From Amphiplicatus metriothermophilus (GTDB taxonomy: Bacteria > Pseudomonadota > Alphaproteobacteria > Caulobacterales > Parvularculaceae): 64,000 nt of DNA. This document shows, one piece after another, positions 36,533 through 44,579 of the stretch (positions are counted from its first letter, which is position 1; each line of letters opens with the position of its first letter). The stretch lies in the NCBI RefSeq assembly GCF_900199215.1, contig NZ_FZQA01000004.1:186001-250000 (forward strand). Reading direction: 5' to 3'. The translations under genes were made by a program, and so were the position numbers. A model generated the notes under the pieces. It did not search any database. It worked only from the letters and a program-made list of their open reading frames with translations, and was not told the origin of the DNA.

Positions 36533-37576
36533 ATGACCGACGTTCAGGCGCTCGCCGCGGACCCCTGCTGGCTGCCCGAAGCCTATGACGCGGCGCGCGG
36601 CGTGCTTCGCTTCGCCCGCATCGACCGGGCGGGGCTCGCTCGCGAGCCGTTTCTCGACAGGCGCATGGAGGGCTCGGTGACGGCGCGCGCCGAGGCGAGC
36701 CTCGACGCCGTCGCCCGCGCCCTCGGGCGAACCGCGCCGGCGCCCGTTCCGGCCTTCATTTTTCATACGGCCTTTTGCTGCTCGACGCTGCTTGCGCGCG
36801 CCCTCGACGCGCCGGGCGCCTGTCTGTCGCTCAAGGAGCCCAACATTCTGCTCGATCTGGCCAACGCCGGGCGCGTCGACGAGCGCCTGCGGCGCGACCC
36901 GGCCGCCTTCGCGCGGCTGTTTCAGCTCGTCGCGCGCCTGCTCGCCCGTCCGCATGCGCAGGGCGAGCGCGTGCTCATCAAGCCGACCAACACCGCGAGC
37001 ACGCTGGCGCAAGCCGCTCTCGCCGCCGGGTCGCCTTGCCTGTTCCTCTATGGCGACCTCGAGGAGTTTCTTATCTCCATCCTGAAGAAGGGCGAAGAGG
37101 GCCGCGTTTTCGCGCGTCAGCTTTACAACATCTTCGCGCTCGACGGCGTCGGGCTCGCCGCGATTCCGCCGCGCCAGGCCATGGGCTTCACCGACCTGCA
37201 GGTCGCCGCCGTGGTCTGGCGCCATCAGATCGAGCAGTTCGCGCAGCTGCTCGCCGCCGCGCCAGCCGGCGCGCGCATCGCCTCGCTCGACTTCCGCCGC
37301 CTGCTCGCCGGACCGGCGCGAACCCTCAAGGCCGTCTCGCGCGCGCTCGACCTTCCGATTTCCGACGAAGCGCTGGAGGCCGCCGCGGCCGGCGAGATAT
37401 TCGCGCGCAACGCCAAATTCGCCGATCAGACCTATGACGCCGCGAAACGGGAGGCGGAAGAAAAAGCCCTGCGCGAACGCTGGCGGGCCGAGCTGGACAT
37501 CATCGGGCGTTGGGCTGGCCAGCTTCATCTTGGCGCGGACGCGCGCTTTCCCCTGCCGCGGGCGCTGGCGGCCTGA
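36533..37576 (+). CDS. Sulfotransferase-like P-loop protein
   Basis: The 347-residue protein has an N-terminal nucleotide-binding motif PAFIFHTAFCCSTLLARALD followed by LSLKEPNILLDL, the pattern of the PAPS-binding loop in bacterial sulfotransferase relatives. The middle DLEEFLISILKKGEEGRVFARQLY replaces the usual PxR motif, so activity as a sulfotransferase is uncertain. Proteins of this type are common but uncharacterised in alphaproteobacteria. No operon partners: scoA is divergent and the DUF1365 gene convergent. Confidence 0.65.
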   Translation: MTDVQALAADPCWLPEAYDAARGVLRFARIDRAGLAREPFLDRRMEGSVTARAEASLDAVARALGRTAPAPVPAFIFHTAFCCSTLLARALDAPGACLSLKEPNILLDLANAGRVDERLRRDPAAFARLFQLVARLLARPHAQGERVLIKPTNTASTLAQAALAAGSPCLFLYGDLEEFLISILKKGEEGRVFARQLYNIFALDGVGLAAIPPRQAMGFTDLQVAAVVWRHQIEQFAQLLAAAPAGARIASLDFRRLLAGPARTLKAVSRALDLPISDEALEAAAAGEIFARNAKFADQTYDAAKREAEEKALRERWRAELDIIGRWAGQLHLGADARFPLPRALAA

Positions 37577-37588
37577 GACGGCGCCGGC

Positions 37589-38383
37589 TCATGCGGCCTT
37601 GTCCGTCGGCGCCTGTTCGCGAACGAGCGTGACGGGCTCGGCCGGATCGGGCGCGCCCTTGCGCAGGCGGAGGCCCTTGGCGAGGAGCCTCAAGGCTTCC
37701 CAGTGAATGCCCGCGATGACCTTCACGGTCATCAATGGATAGGCGAAGAACGCCTGCAGCAGCGTCCGGTCCGTCAAGGCCCGCCGGCGCGCTGAAAAGG
37801 CGGCATGGAGCACGGCGCCCTCGGCGTCGCTCTGGCGGATCACGACCGCAAGCTCCTCGCCGGGACGCGTCAGGCGAAACGCATAACGCATGTCCATCGC
37901 CATGAAGGGCGAGACGTGAAAGACCTTGTCCGCCGCCTGGCGGATCACGGGCGCATCGCCATCGACCGGAATAAGGTAGCCGTGTTTCCCGCCGAAAGTG
38001 TTGCGCACCTCGTAGAGAACCGCCGAAAGCGCGCCCGCGCGGTCATGACAGTAATAGACCGCAAGCGGATTGAAGGCGTATCCCAATATGCGCGGATAAA
38101 ACAGCAGCAGCAGGCGGCCCTGCGCGTCGATCCCGCGCGCGGCGAGCGCGGCGCGCACGCGCGCGGCGACCGGTCCCGTGCCGGGAGGGCCGAAATCGGC
38201 GTCGTGAAAAGAGAAGAGATTGAAACCGTTGCGCGAGAAGCATGTCAGCCGCGCCGCCAGGCCGTCGAGACGGTCGAGATCGGCCAGCATCGAGAACACG
38301 CGGTAGGAAAAACGGTGGCGCACGGGCTTGAGCCGGCGGTGCGCGACTCGGCCGACATAAAGCGCGCCGTCTGCGTCCTTCAT
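37589..38383 (-). CDS. DUF1365 protein
   Basis: The 264-residue protein begins ALYVGRVAHRRLKPVRHRFSY and has LLFYPRILGYAFNPLAVYYCHD and GKHGYLIPV, the core of DUF1365. In alphaproteobacteria this family lies beside an FAD oxidoreductase, and often a cyclopropane-fatty-acid synthase, under control of the singlet-oxygen sigma factor RpoE/ChrR, which suggests lipid modification or repair. Its ATG overlaps the oxidoreductase stop (ATGA). No cyclopropane synthase gene is present in this copy. Confidence 0.88.
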   Translation of the reverse strand: MKDADGALYVGRVAHRRLKPVRHRFSYRVFSMLADLDRLDGLAARLTCFSRNGFNLFSFHDADFGPPGTGPVAARVRAALAARGIDAQGRLLLLFYPRILGYAFNPLAVYYCHDRAGALSAVLYEVRNTFGGKHGYLIPVDGDAPVIRQAADKVFHVSPFMAMDMRYAFRLTRPGEELAVVIRQSDAEGAVLHAAFSARRRALTDRTLLQAFFAYPLMTVKVIAGIHWEALRLLAKGLRLRKGAPDPAEPVTLVREQAPTDKAA

Positions 38384-39684
38384 GACGCCGCCGCCTTCGC
38401 CGGCGCAAGGCGGATGCGTCCGGATTCGTTCGGGACGCGCCATGGCCGGCGCACGCCGCCAAGCGCTTCGGCCGTCGCGAGGCCTGCCTGCAATCCGTCC
38501 TCGTGGAAACCCTGGCCGAAATGGGCGCCGCAGAACCAAACCCCGCCGCGCCCCTGAAGCGACCAGACTTCCTTCTGCGCGTTTGCGGCGTCGAGATCGA
38601 ACATGGGATGAGCATAGTCGAATTCCGCGACGATATCTTCGTCGCGTATGGGCGCGCGCGGATTGAGCGTGACGAAGATGTCGCGCGGCGCGGCGAGATT
38701 CTGCAGCCGGTTCATCCAGTAGGTCGCCGCGAACCCTTCCCCGTCGCCGATATAGTTCCAGCTCGACCAGGCGCGGCGACGGCGCGGCATATGCGCTGCG
38801 TCGAAATGCACGAAGGCTTTGTTCTTCTGATACTTGAAGGCGCCAAGCACGCGCCGCTCCGAAGCGTCGGCGTCGGTCAGCATGGCGAGCGCCTCGTCGG
38901 CGTGAGAGGCGATGACGGCCGCGTCGAAGCGGTCGACCGCGCCGCTTGCGTCTGCGACCTCGACGCCAGACTGCGTTCTGCGAACGGAAACCACGCGCGC
39001 GCCGAGCCGCGCCTTGGGCAGGAGCGAGGCGGCGAGCCTTTCGACATAGACGCGCGCGCCGCCGCTCACCGTGCGCCATTCCGGCAGATTGAGCACGCGC
39101 AACAGGCCGTGATTGTCGTAAAACCTGATGAAGGCCGCCGCCGAAAAGTCCAGAATCCTCGCGCTGGGCGTCGACCAGATCGCGGACGCCATCGGCTTCA
39201 GAAAATAATCCGTGAACGGTTGGCCATAGCCGCGCCGCGCCACGAACGCGCTGAGCGATTCGTCCTGCAGCGAGTCTTCCGCAAGCGCCCGGCGGGCATC
39301 GCGATGGAAGCGGACGATGTCGCGCAGCATGCTCCAGAATTTCGGCGAGGCGAGATTGCGCCGATCGGCGAACACGGCCGAAAGGCTCTGGCCCGAATAC
39401 TCGACCGCGCCCGCGTTTACGGAGGCGGCGAAAGACATGCAGGTCTTTTCCGTCGCGACGCCCAGATGTCCGAACAGCGCCGTCAGGTTCGGGTAGGCCG
39501 GTTCGTTATAGACGATGAAGCCGGCGTCCACGGGAATGACGTCATCGCCGAAGGGAACCTCGACCGTATTCGCGTGCCCGCCGAGCCGGCTTTCACGCTC
39601 ATAGACGATCACCTCATGGACTGACGACAAAAGCCAGGCGGCGGAAAGCCCCGACACGCCCGCGCCGATCACCGCGATCCTCAT
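38380..39684 (-). CDS. FAD-dependent oxidoreductase of the ECF11/ChrR regulon type
   Basis: The 434-residue protein opens with an ADP-binding fold MRIAVIGAGVSGLSAAWLL and has the amine-oxidase-like features YERESRLGGHANTV, FIVYNEPAYPNL and ending WFCGAHFGQGFHEDGLQAG. Members sit with DUF1365 genes in the RpoE/ChrR singlet-oxygen response, probably acting on unsaturated fatty acids. I favour the Met at 39684, though the frame is open to an ATG at 39726. The promoter at 39794-39823 matches ECF11 sigma factors. Confidence 0.85.
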   Translation of the reverse strand: MRIAVIGAGVSGLSAAWLLSSVHEVIVYERESRLGGHANTVEVPFGDDVIPVDAGFIVYNEPAYPNLTALFGHLGVATEKTCMSFAASVNAGAVEYSGQSLSAVFADRRNLASPKFWSMLRDIVRFHRDARRALAEDSLQDESLSAFVARRGYGQPFTDYFLKPMASAIWSTPSARILDFSAAAFIRFYDNHGLLRVLNLPEWRTVSGGARVYVERLAASLLPKARLGARVVSVRRTQSGVEVADASGAVDRFDAAVIASHADEALAMLTDADASERRVLGAFKYQKNKAFVHFDAAHMPRRRRAWSSWNYIGDGEGFAATYWMNRLQNLAAPRDIFVTLNPRAPIRDEDIVAEFDYAHPMFDLDAANAQKEVWSLQGRGGVWFCGAHFGQGFHEDGLQAGLATAEALGGVRRPWRVPNESGRIRLAPAKAAAS

Positions 39685-39793
39685 GCCCGGCCGCGGTCGT
39701 CCGCGCGCCTCGAAGTCAAACGGCATAGTGGTTCGTCCGCTCCGCCCCGGTTATGCTTCGCTGGAAAGAGGATGATCGCCATCCGCGCCACAG

Positions 39794-39823
39794 CCTTTAC
39801 GCGCGTCCGGCGCGATCGGATCA
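39794..39823 (-). promoter_or_regulatory. ECF11-type promoter for the FAD oxidoreductase operon
   Basis: Read on the minus strand, TGATCC (39823-39818) and TAAAGG (39799-39794) are exactly 18 bases apart. This is the RpoE (ECF11) pattern TGATC-N18-TAAN known from Rhodobacter. It lies 68 to 110 bases before the possible start codons. Confidence 0.78.
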
Positions 39824-39864
39824 GAAAAAGCCATCTAGCCGATGGCGGCGGTCGGGACGGCCTG

Positions 39865-39894
39865 TGATCCGAAGCCGGCCGCGCGGCGTAAACT
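39865..39894 (+). promoter_or_regulatory. ECF11-type autoregulatory promoter of the sigma factor operon
   Basis: TGATCC (39865-39870) and TAAACT (39889-39894) are exactly 18 bases apart on the plus strand. The sigma factor ATG lies 20 bases further on, giving a short leader. It mirrors the divergent promoter on the other strand, with 41 bases between the two -35 boxes. Confidence 0.8.
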
Positions 39895-39913
39895 CGGGGA
39901 AAACTGAAGCGTT

Positions 39914-40516
39914 ATGCCCGCATCGACCACGAGCAGCATGAGCGCGCCGGGCGGCGCCGAGCGCCCCGCCGCGGCGAGCGAAATGAACGATCTTCTCGCC
40001 AGGGTCGCGGCGAGCGGCGACCGCGAGGCGTTTTCGCGGCTGTTCGCATTTTTCGCGCCGCGGGTGAAAGGCTATCTCATGCGCATCGGTCTGTCGCCGG
40101 ATCAGGCGGAGGATCTCGCCCAGGACGCGCTTTTGAAGGTCTGGCGCAAGGCCCGCCTTTTCGATCCTTCGAAAGCCTCCGCGGCGACCTGGATCTACAC
40201 GATCGCGCGTAATCTGCGCATCGACGCGGCGCGGCGGCTGAACCGGCCCCTCCCCGATCACGAGGATCCGGCGCTGCTGCCCGAGGAGGAGCCGCGCGCG
40301 GACGTCGAACTCGAAAGGGCCCAGCGGGACAGGCGCATCCACGCGGCGTTCGACGCCCTGCCGCCCAATCAGCGCGCCGTCGTGATGCTGCACTTTTATG
40401 AAGACGAGCCGCACGCCGCGATCGCCGAGCGGCTCGACCTGCCTTTGGGCACCGTGAAGTCGCGGCTGCGCCTTGCGTTCGGCCGCATCAGAAAGGAACT
40501 GGGTGATCTCGCGTGA
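39914..40516 (+). CDS. rpoE: ECF sigma factor, RpoE/ECF11 type
   Basis: The 200-residue sigma factor has region 2 (YLMRIGLSPDQAEDLAQDALLKVWRKA, within about 55-90; then WIYTIARNLRIDAARR) and region 4 (LPPNQRAVVMLHFYEDEPHAAIAERLDLPLGTVKSRL). Its fusion in an operon with a ChrR-type anti-sigma marks the ECF11 group, which answers to singlet oxygen and related photo-oxidative stress. The stop overlaps the next gene's GTG. Met codons at 39947 or 39983 are alternative starts. Confidence 0.92.
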   Translation: MPASTTSSMSAPGGAERPAAASEMNDLLARVAASGDREAFSRLFAFFAPRVKGYLMRIGLSPDQAEDLAQDALLKVWRKARLFDPSKASAATWIYTIARNLRIDAARRLNRPLPDHEDPALLPEEEPRADVELERAQRDRRIHAAFDALPPNQRAVVMLHFYEDEPHAAIAERLDLPLGTVKSRLRLAFGRIRKELGDLA

Positions 40517-41178
40517 CGAGCATCAAGCATCATCCCAAGACGGAAACGCTCGCCGCCTATGCCGCCGGCGCGCTGGACGAGGCGCGGGCCGTGGTCATCG
40601 CGACCCACCTCGACCTGTGCGACGCGTGCCGCGCGGCGGCGCGCGATTTCGAAGCGCTGGGCGGCGTCTGCCTCGAAGCCGCCGAGCCGGCCCCCATGAA
40701 GGAGGGCGCGCTCGAGCGTTTCTGGCTGCGGGCGGGCGGCGCGCGCGCCGAGCGGGCGCCGGCATCGACGCGCGCGGCGAACGATTTCGACCTCGGGCTG
40801 GCCAGACCGCTTTCCGCCTATCTCAAGGGCGGGCTCGACGCCGTGCAATGGCGCCGGATCGGCCCTGGCATGGAGCAATGCGTGCTCGACGCGCAAGGCT
40901 ACCGGAAAGGCGTGCTGCGGCTTCTCAAAATCGCGCCCGGCGTGCGCCTGCCCAAACACTCTCATGGCGGCGAGGAGCTGACGCTGATCCTGCGCGGCGC
41001 CTATGAGGACGAGATCGGCGAATTTCGCCGCGGCGACCTCGCCGATCTCGACGACGAGGACACCCACAGCCCCTGCGCCATCGGCGAGGAGCCGTGCGTC
41101 TGCCTCATCGCCGCGAGCGCGCCGCTCAGATTCAAGGGACTCGCCGGCAAGATCGTCCAGCCCTTCATCGGCCTTTGA
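40513..41178 (+). CDS. chrR: ChrR-family zinc-binding anti-sigma factor
   Basis: The 221-residue protein has the N-terminal zinc anti-sigma motif (His6, His32, Cys36 and Cys39 in THLDLCDAC) and a C-terminal cupin with His149, His151, Glu155 and His185 (KHSHGGEE, DEDTHS), matching the metal ligands of Rhodobacter ChrR. It holds the sigma factor inactive until singlet oxygen triggers its release or proteolysis. It begins with GTG, four bases inside the sigma gene. Confidence 0.93.
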   Translation: MTSIKHHPKTETLAAYAAGALDEARAVVIATHLDLCDACRAAARDFEALGGVCLEAAEPAPMKEGALERFWLRAGGARAERAPASTRAANDFDLGLARPLSAYLKGGLDAVQWRRIGPGMEQCVLDAQGYRKGVLRLLKIAPGVRLPKHSHGGEELTLILRGAYEDEIGEFRRGDLADLDDEDTHSPCAIGEEPCVCLIAASAPLRFKGLAGKIVQPFIGL

Positions 41179-41343
41179 ACGCCCGCCGCGCGACGGTCTG
41201 CATTCTTCCTGCGACGGACCGTTTTAGATTTTTCGGCATTCGACGAAGCGTGCCCCGGCTGCGGCGAAACCGGCGGCGGCGCGCTTCCCTCATCGCGGAC
41301 TCGCGCCTATCTCAGCCTCGTCATCGCAGGAGGAGAGAGTTCG

Positions 41344-41433
41344 ATGAGCAAAGCCGTTTCCCTACTGATCGCCTTCGCCGTTCTCGCGGCGGCGTTCGCC
41401 CCCGCGGCCTACACCGTCGCCGCCCTGGCGTGA
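41344..41433 (+). CDS. 29-residue hydrophobic small protein
   Basis: A strong ribosome site AGGAGGAGAG precedes an ATG at 41344. The 29-residue product (MSKAVSLLIAFAVLAAAFA...) is a single predicted membrane helix or uncleaved signal sequence. It is followed by a large hairpin at 41485-41531. It lies 165 bases after chrR and may have its own promoter in the AT-richer patch 41215-41240. I do not recognise it. Confidence 0.5.
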   Translation: MSKAVSLLIAFAVLAAAFAPAAYTVAALA

Positions 41434-41484
41434 CGGTCATGGTCGGGGCAAACCGACTGACGCTCGCCGCGCCCGCCCGGCCTG

Positions 41485-41531
41485 TTCCGGATCAGGTCCC
41501 GTTCTTCGTTCAGGAACGCCCTGATCCGGAA
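41485..41531. terminator. Long perfect-arm hairpin between convergent genes
   Basis: The arms TTCCGGATCAGG (41485-41496) and CCTGATCCGGAA (41520-41531) are exact inverse complements; inside the loop CGTTC and GAACG can pair as well. It sits between the small protein gene and kdsB, which converge. No T run follows on either side, so a bidirectional mRNA end or barrier is inferred rather than a classical intrinsic terminator. Confidence 0.5.
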
Positions 41532-41569
41532 TAACGCCGCGACGGCGCCGCATCGGCGCGTCCGACCCT

Positions 41570-42319
41570 TCAGGCCTTTTCCACTCTTTTGCGGAACGCG
41601 TCGAAATCCGCCGCCGTGTCGACGCCCGGCGGCGCCGCCGGAATTTCCGCCGCCAGAATTTTTTCTCCCATTTCGAGAATCCGAAGCTGCTCCAGCTTCT
41701 CTATCCGCTCGAGCCGGCCTTCCGGCGCGGCCGCGAAGCATTGCAGCGCGTCGGCGCGAAACGCGTAAACGCCGATATGCAGATGGTAGTCGGCCGGATT
41801 CGGCGCGTCTTGCCTGTCGCGCGGAAAAGGCGCGAGCGCGCGCGTGAAGTAAAGCGCCTCATAGGCGCCCTCCGCCGCCCGTTTTCCCAGGATCGCCTTG
41901 ACGGCCGCCGGATCGTCGGGGCGCGCGTCCGGCGGGAAGGGGCAGACCAGCGTCGATGCGAAGGGCGCGCGCGCCGCCTGCAGCGCGATCAGCCGGTCGA
42001 TATGCGCCGGGTCGATCTCCGGCTCGTCGCCCTGAAGGTTGACCACCACGTCGGCGTCAAGGCCGCGCGCGGCCTGCGCGACCCGCGCCGAGCCGGAAGT
42101 ATGGGCCGGGTCGGTCATCGCCGCCTCGCCGCCGAAAGCGCGCACGGCCTCGAAAATGCGCGCGTCGTCCGTCGCAACGATCACCCCGTCCGCCGCGCGA
42201 ACCTGACAGGCCCGTTCATAGGTATGCTGAATAAGCGGCTTTCCGCCCGCCTCCAGCAGCAGCTTGCCGGGAAGCCGCGTCGAGGCGTATCGCGCCGGAA
42301 TGACGATGACCGCTTTCAC
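41570..42319 (-). CDS. kdsB: CMP-KDO synthetase (3-deoxy-manno-octulosonate cytidylyltransferase)
   Basis: The 249-residue nucleotidyltransferase has VIPARYASTRLPGKLL at its start, VVNLQGDEPEIDP and YHLHIGVYAFR. It activates KDO for lipid A core synthesis, so the cell has KDO-containing lipopolysaccharide. It begins with GTG overlapping the vanZ-like stop (GTGA). The usual SGT(D/E)R segment reads SGSAR, a mild departure from the family. Confidence 0.93.
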   Translation of the reverse strand: MKAVIVIPARYASTRLPGKLLLEAGGKPLIQHTYERACQVRAADGVIVATDDARIFEAVRAFGGEAAMTDPAHTSGSARVAQAARGLDADVVVNLQGDEPEIDPAHIDRLIALQAARAPFASTLVCPFPPDARPDDPAAVKAILGKRAAEGAYEALYFTRALAPFPRDRQDAPNPADYHLHIGVYAFRADALQCFAAAPEGRLERIEKLEQLRILEMGEKILAAEIPAAPPGVDTAADFDAFRKRVEKA

Positions 42320-42729
42320 CCTGTCCTTCTCCGCGACGCCGCCATGCGCGCCAGCGCGCCGAGGATCGCGCCGGCCCCTGCGCCGGCCGTATTGGCGAGC
42401 GCGTCGAGAACCTCCGGCGAGCGCGTCTGCGTGAGCCAGCCTTGCGCGCCTTCAAGCAAGGCCCCGTAAGCCGCCAGCGCCAGCACGGTGAAAAGCAGCC
42501 GTCCGGCCAGGGCGAGCCGGCCGAGCGCGGCCGTCGCGCCCAGCGCGCCGTAAACAAGAAAATGGCCGATCTTGTCGGCTGCGGCCTCGTCGCCGAACAA
42601 AAGACCCGCCAGCCAGCGGGCGACGCCGAAGCCGGCCTCCGACGGCTCCAGCGAGGGAGAAACGGACAGCCAGGCCGCAAGAACGAGAAGCAGGGCGAAC
42701 GCGGCCCGCGCGATCATCTGGATCGTCAT
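42316..42729 (-). CDS. VanZ-like membrane protein
   Basis: This 137-residue protein has about four membrane segments, with DKIGHFLVYGALGA in the second and LLEGAQGWLTQTRSPEVLDALANTAGAGAGA in the third, the pattern of VanZ-like proteins. Function is unknown outside glycopeptide tolerance. It sits between galE and kdsB with four-base overlaps on both sides, so it likely works in envelope polysaccharide synthesis or is just co-regulated. Confidence 0.85.
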   Translation of the reverse strand: MTIQMIARAAFALLLVLAAWLSVSPSLEPSEAGFGVARWLAGLLFGDEAAADKIGHFLVYGALGATAALGRLALAGRLLFTVLALAAYGALLEGAQGWLTQTRSPEVLDALANTAGAGAGAILGALARMAASRRRTG

Positions 42730-43724
42730 GGGCGCGCGCCTGCCCGCGACGCCGCCAGGCGCCGCTCCCAGTCGATCGCCGTGCGGACGATGAAATCGAT
42801 GTCGTCATAGCGCGGGCGCCAGTCGAGCGCGGCGCGGATCGCGGCCGTGTCGGCGATGAGCTGCGCCGGATCGCCTGGCCGGCGCGGCCCCGCCTCGTAG
42901 GGCAACGGCTTGCCTGTCACCCGCTCGACCGCCTCGATCATCTCGCGCACCGAATAGCCGCGCCCGTAGCCGACATTGAGCGTCAGGCGCGCCGCGCCCG
43001 CCCGTACGCGGCTCAGAGCGGAAAGATGCGCGTCGGCGATGTCGCTCACATGGACATAATCGCGGATCGCCGTACCGTCCGGCGTCGGATAATCGGCGCC
43101 GTAAATCTCCAGAACTTCTCTCCGGGCGCCGACGGCGATCTGCGCGGCGACCTTCAGCAGGTGGCTCGGCCGACCGATCTCGCCGGCCCGGCCCTTCGGA
43201 TCGGCCCCAGCGACGTTGAAATAGCGCAAAATGACATAGGACAGGCCGTGCGCCAGCGCCGCGTCCGCGAGAATCCGCTCGCTCATCGCCATGGACGCGC
43301 CATAGGGCGAGATCGGCCGGATCGCGGCCGTCTCCGCCACCGGCGTCTTTTCCGGCGTTCCGTACACGGCGGCCGTCGAGGAAAAAATGAACCGGTCGAC
43401 GCGCGCCTCCGCGCAGGCCTCGATCAGCGCCAGCGTCTTCGCCGTGTTGTTCCGGTAATAGGCGAGCGGGCGTTCGAGCGACTCCGGCACCAGGGTCGAG
43501 CCGGCGAAGTGAATAACCTCGCGCACGTCATGCTCGGCGAAGACCCTGGCCAGCCCCGCCTTGTCGCCGACATCGGCCACGACGAGCGGCGCGTCTTCGG
43601 GCGCGAGCCAGCGCGCGCCCACCGACAGGTCGTCGAGGGCGACCGCCGGCTCGCCCGCATCCCTGAGGGCGAGCATCATATGGGCGCCGATATAGCCGGC
43701 GCCGCCGGTGACGAGGACGCTCAT
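42726..43724 (-). CDS. galE: UDP-glucose 4-epimerase family protein with altered YxxxK motif
   Basis: The 332-residue extended SDR protein has the NAD motif VTGGAGYIGAH, DDLSVGARW, HFAGSTLVPES, FSSTAAVYG and RYFNVAGADPKGRAGE, and its length and order are those of GalE. The catalytic motif normally reads YxxxK, but here it is Y141-GAS-M145: the Lys that positions NAD and lowers the Tyr pKa is a Met (codon ATG instead of AAG). All else looks intact. It could be a weak or inactive epimerase, or a sequence error of one base. It heads the galE-vanZ-kdsB operon. Confidence 0.88.
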   Translation of the reverse strand: MSVLVTGGAGYIGAHMMLALRDAGEPAVALDDLSVGARWLAPEDAPLVVADVGDKAGLARVFAEHDVREVIHFAGSTLVPESLERPLAYYRNNTAKTLALIEACAEARVDRFIFSSTAAVYGTPEKTPVAETAAIRPISPYGASMAMSERILADAALAHGLSYVILRYFNVAGADPKGRAGEIGRPSHLLKVAAQIAVGARREVLEIYGADYPTPDGTAIRDYVHVSDIADAHLSALSRVRAGAARLTLNVGYGRGYSVREMIEAVERVTGKPLPYEAGPRRPGDPAQLIADTAAIRAALDWRPRYDDIDFIVRTAIDWERRLAASRAGARP

Positions 43725-43841
43725 GCAGCGTTCTTCCCGAAGGCGTTCCCTGTTCGGCCGCAGCCCCCGCCGGGGGAGCCCTTTAACCCTGTCGCCGCTT
43801 TTCTCCATACTATAGAAGGATTGCAGACGCTTATTGAACCG

Positions 43842-44579
43842 ATGTTCGAAAAACTTTTCGGCGTGAAACGTCAGGAGGCCGCCGCGCCCGCCGGGGCGCG
43901 CCTTTACGCAGTGGGCGACGTCCACGGCCGCGCCGACCTGCTCGATCGTCTTCTGGAGATGATCGCCGCAGAGGACGCCGGCGGCGCCCGCAAGCGGCTC
44001 GTCTTTCTCGGCGATTACGTCGACCGCGGCCCCGACAGCCGCGGCGTTCTCGACCGGCTCGCCGCGCTGAAGGAGGCCGAACCCGACGCCGTGTTCCTCA
44101 AGGGCAATCACGAGGAGGCGCTGCTCGATTTTCTCGAAGATCCCGAGGGCATGAGCGAATGGCTCGACTGGGGCGGCGCGGCGACGCTGCGAAGCTACGG
44201 CGTCGCGCCCGAGGGGGACCGCGCGCCGGCCGCGCTCGCCGCCGCGCTGCGCGCGCGCCTGCCGGACGCGCATCGCGCCTTCCTGCGGGACCTTTCCCTT
44301 TACGAGGTCGCCGGCGACTATCTGTTCGTGCACGCCGGACTGCGTCCCGGCCTGCCCCTCGCCGAGCAGAAGGCGCGCGACCTTCTGTGGATTCGCGACG
44401 CCTTCCACAACGCTCCGCCGCACAAGCGGCCTGACAAGGTCGTCGTCCACGGCCATCATCCGGTGCGCCGGCCGCTCGATGCGGGCTGGCGGATCGACGT
44501 CGACACGGGCGCGTGTTTTTCGGGGATGCTGACCGCCGTCGTCCTGGAGGGGACGAGCCGGCGGTTTCTGTCAACCTGA
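43842..44579 (+). CDS. Metallophosphoesterase, serine/threonine protein phosphatase-like
   Basis: The 245-residue PPP-family enzyme has the metal motifs GDVHGRADLLDRLL, GDYVDRGPDS, GNHEE, VHAGLRPG and VHGHHPV in canonical order. Bacterial members act as protein phosphatases or as dinucleotide (Ap4A) hydrolases. The ATG at 43842 is at the family position; a longer open frame exists upstream but overlaps galE. Its last nine bases overlap the end of the convergent methyltransferase gene. Confidence 0.87.
   Translation: MFEKLFGVKRQEAAAPAGARLYAVGDVHGRADLLDRLLEMIAAEDAGGARKRLVFLGDYVDRGPDSRGVLDRLAALKEAEPDAVFLKGNHEEALLDFLEDPEGMSEWLDWGGAATLRSYGVAPEGDRAPAALAAALRARLPDAHRAFLRDLSLYEVAGDYLFVHAGLRPGLPLAEQKARDLLWIRDAFHNAPPHKRPDKVVVHGHHPVRRPLDAGWRIDVDTGACFSGMLTAVVLEGTSRRFLST

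Noticed and set aside
43026-43841. Upstream extension of the metallophosphoesterase frame
   Set aside because: It lies entirely antisense to galE and lacks family similarity; the enzyme begins just before its first metal motif.
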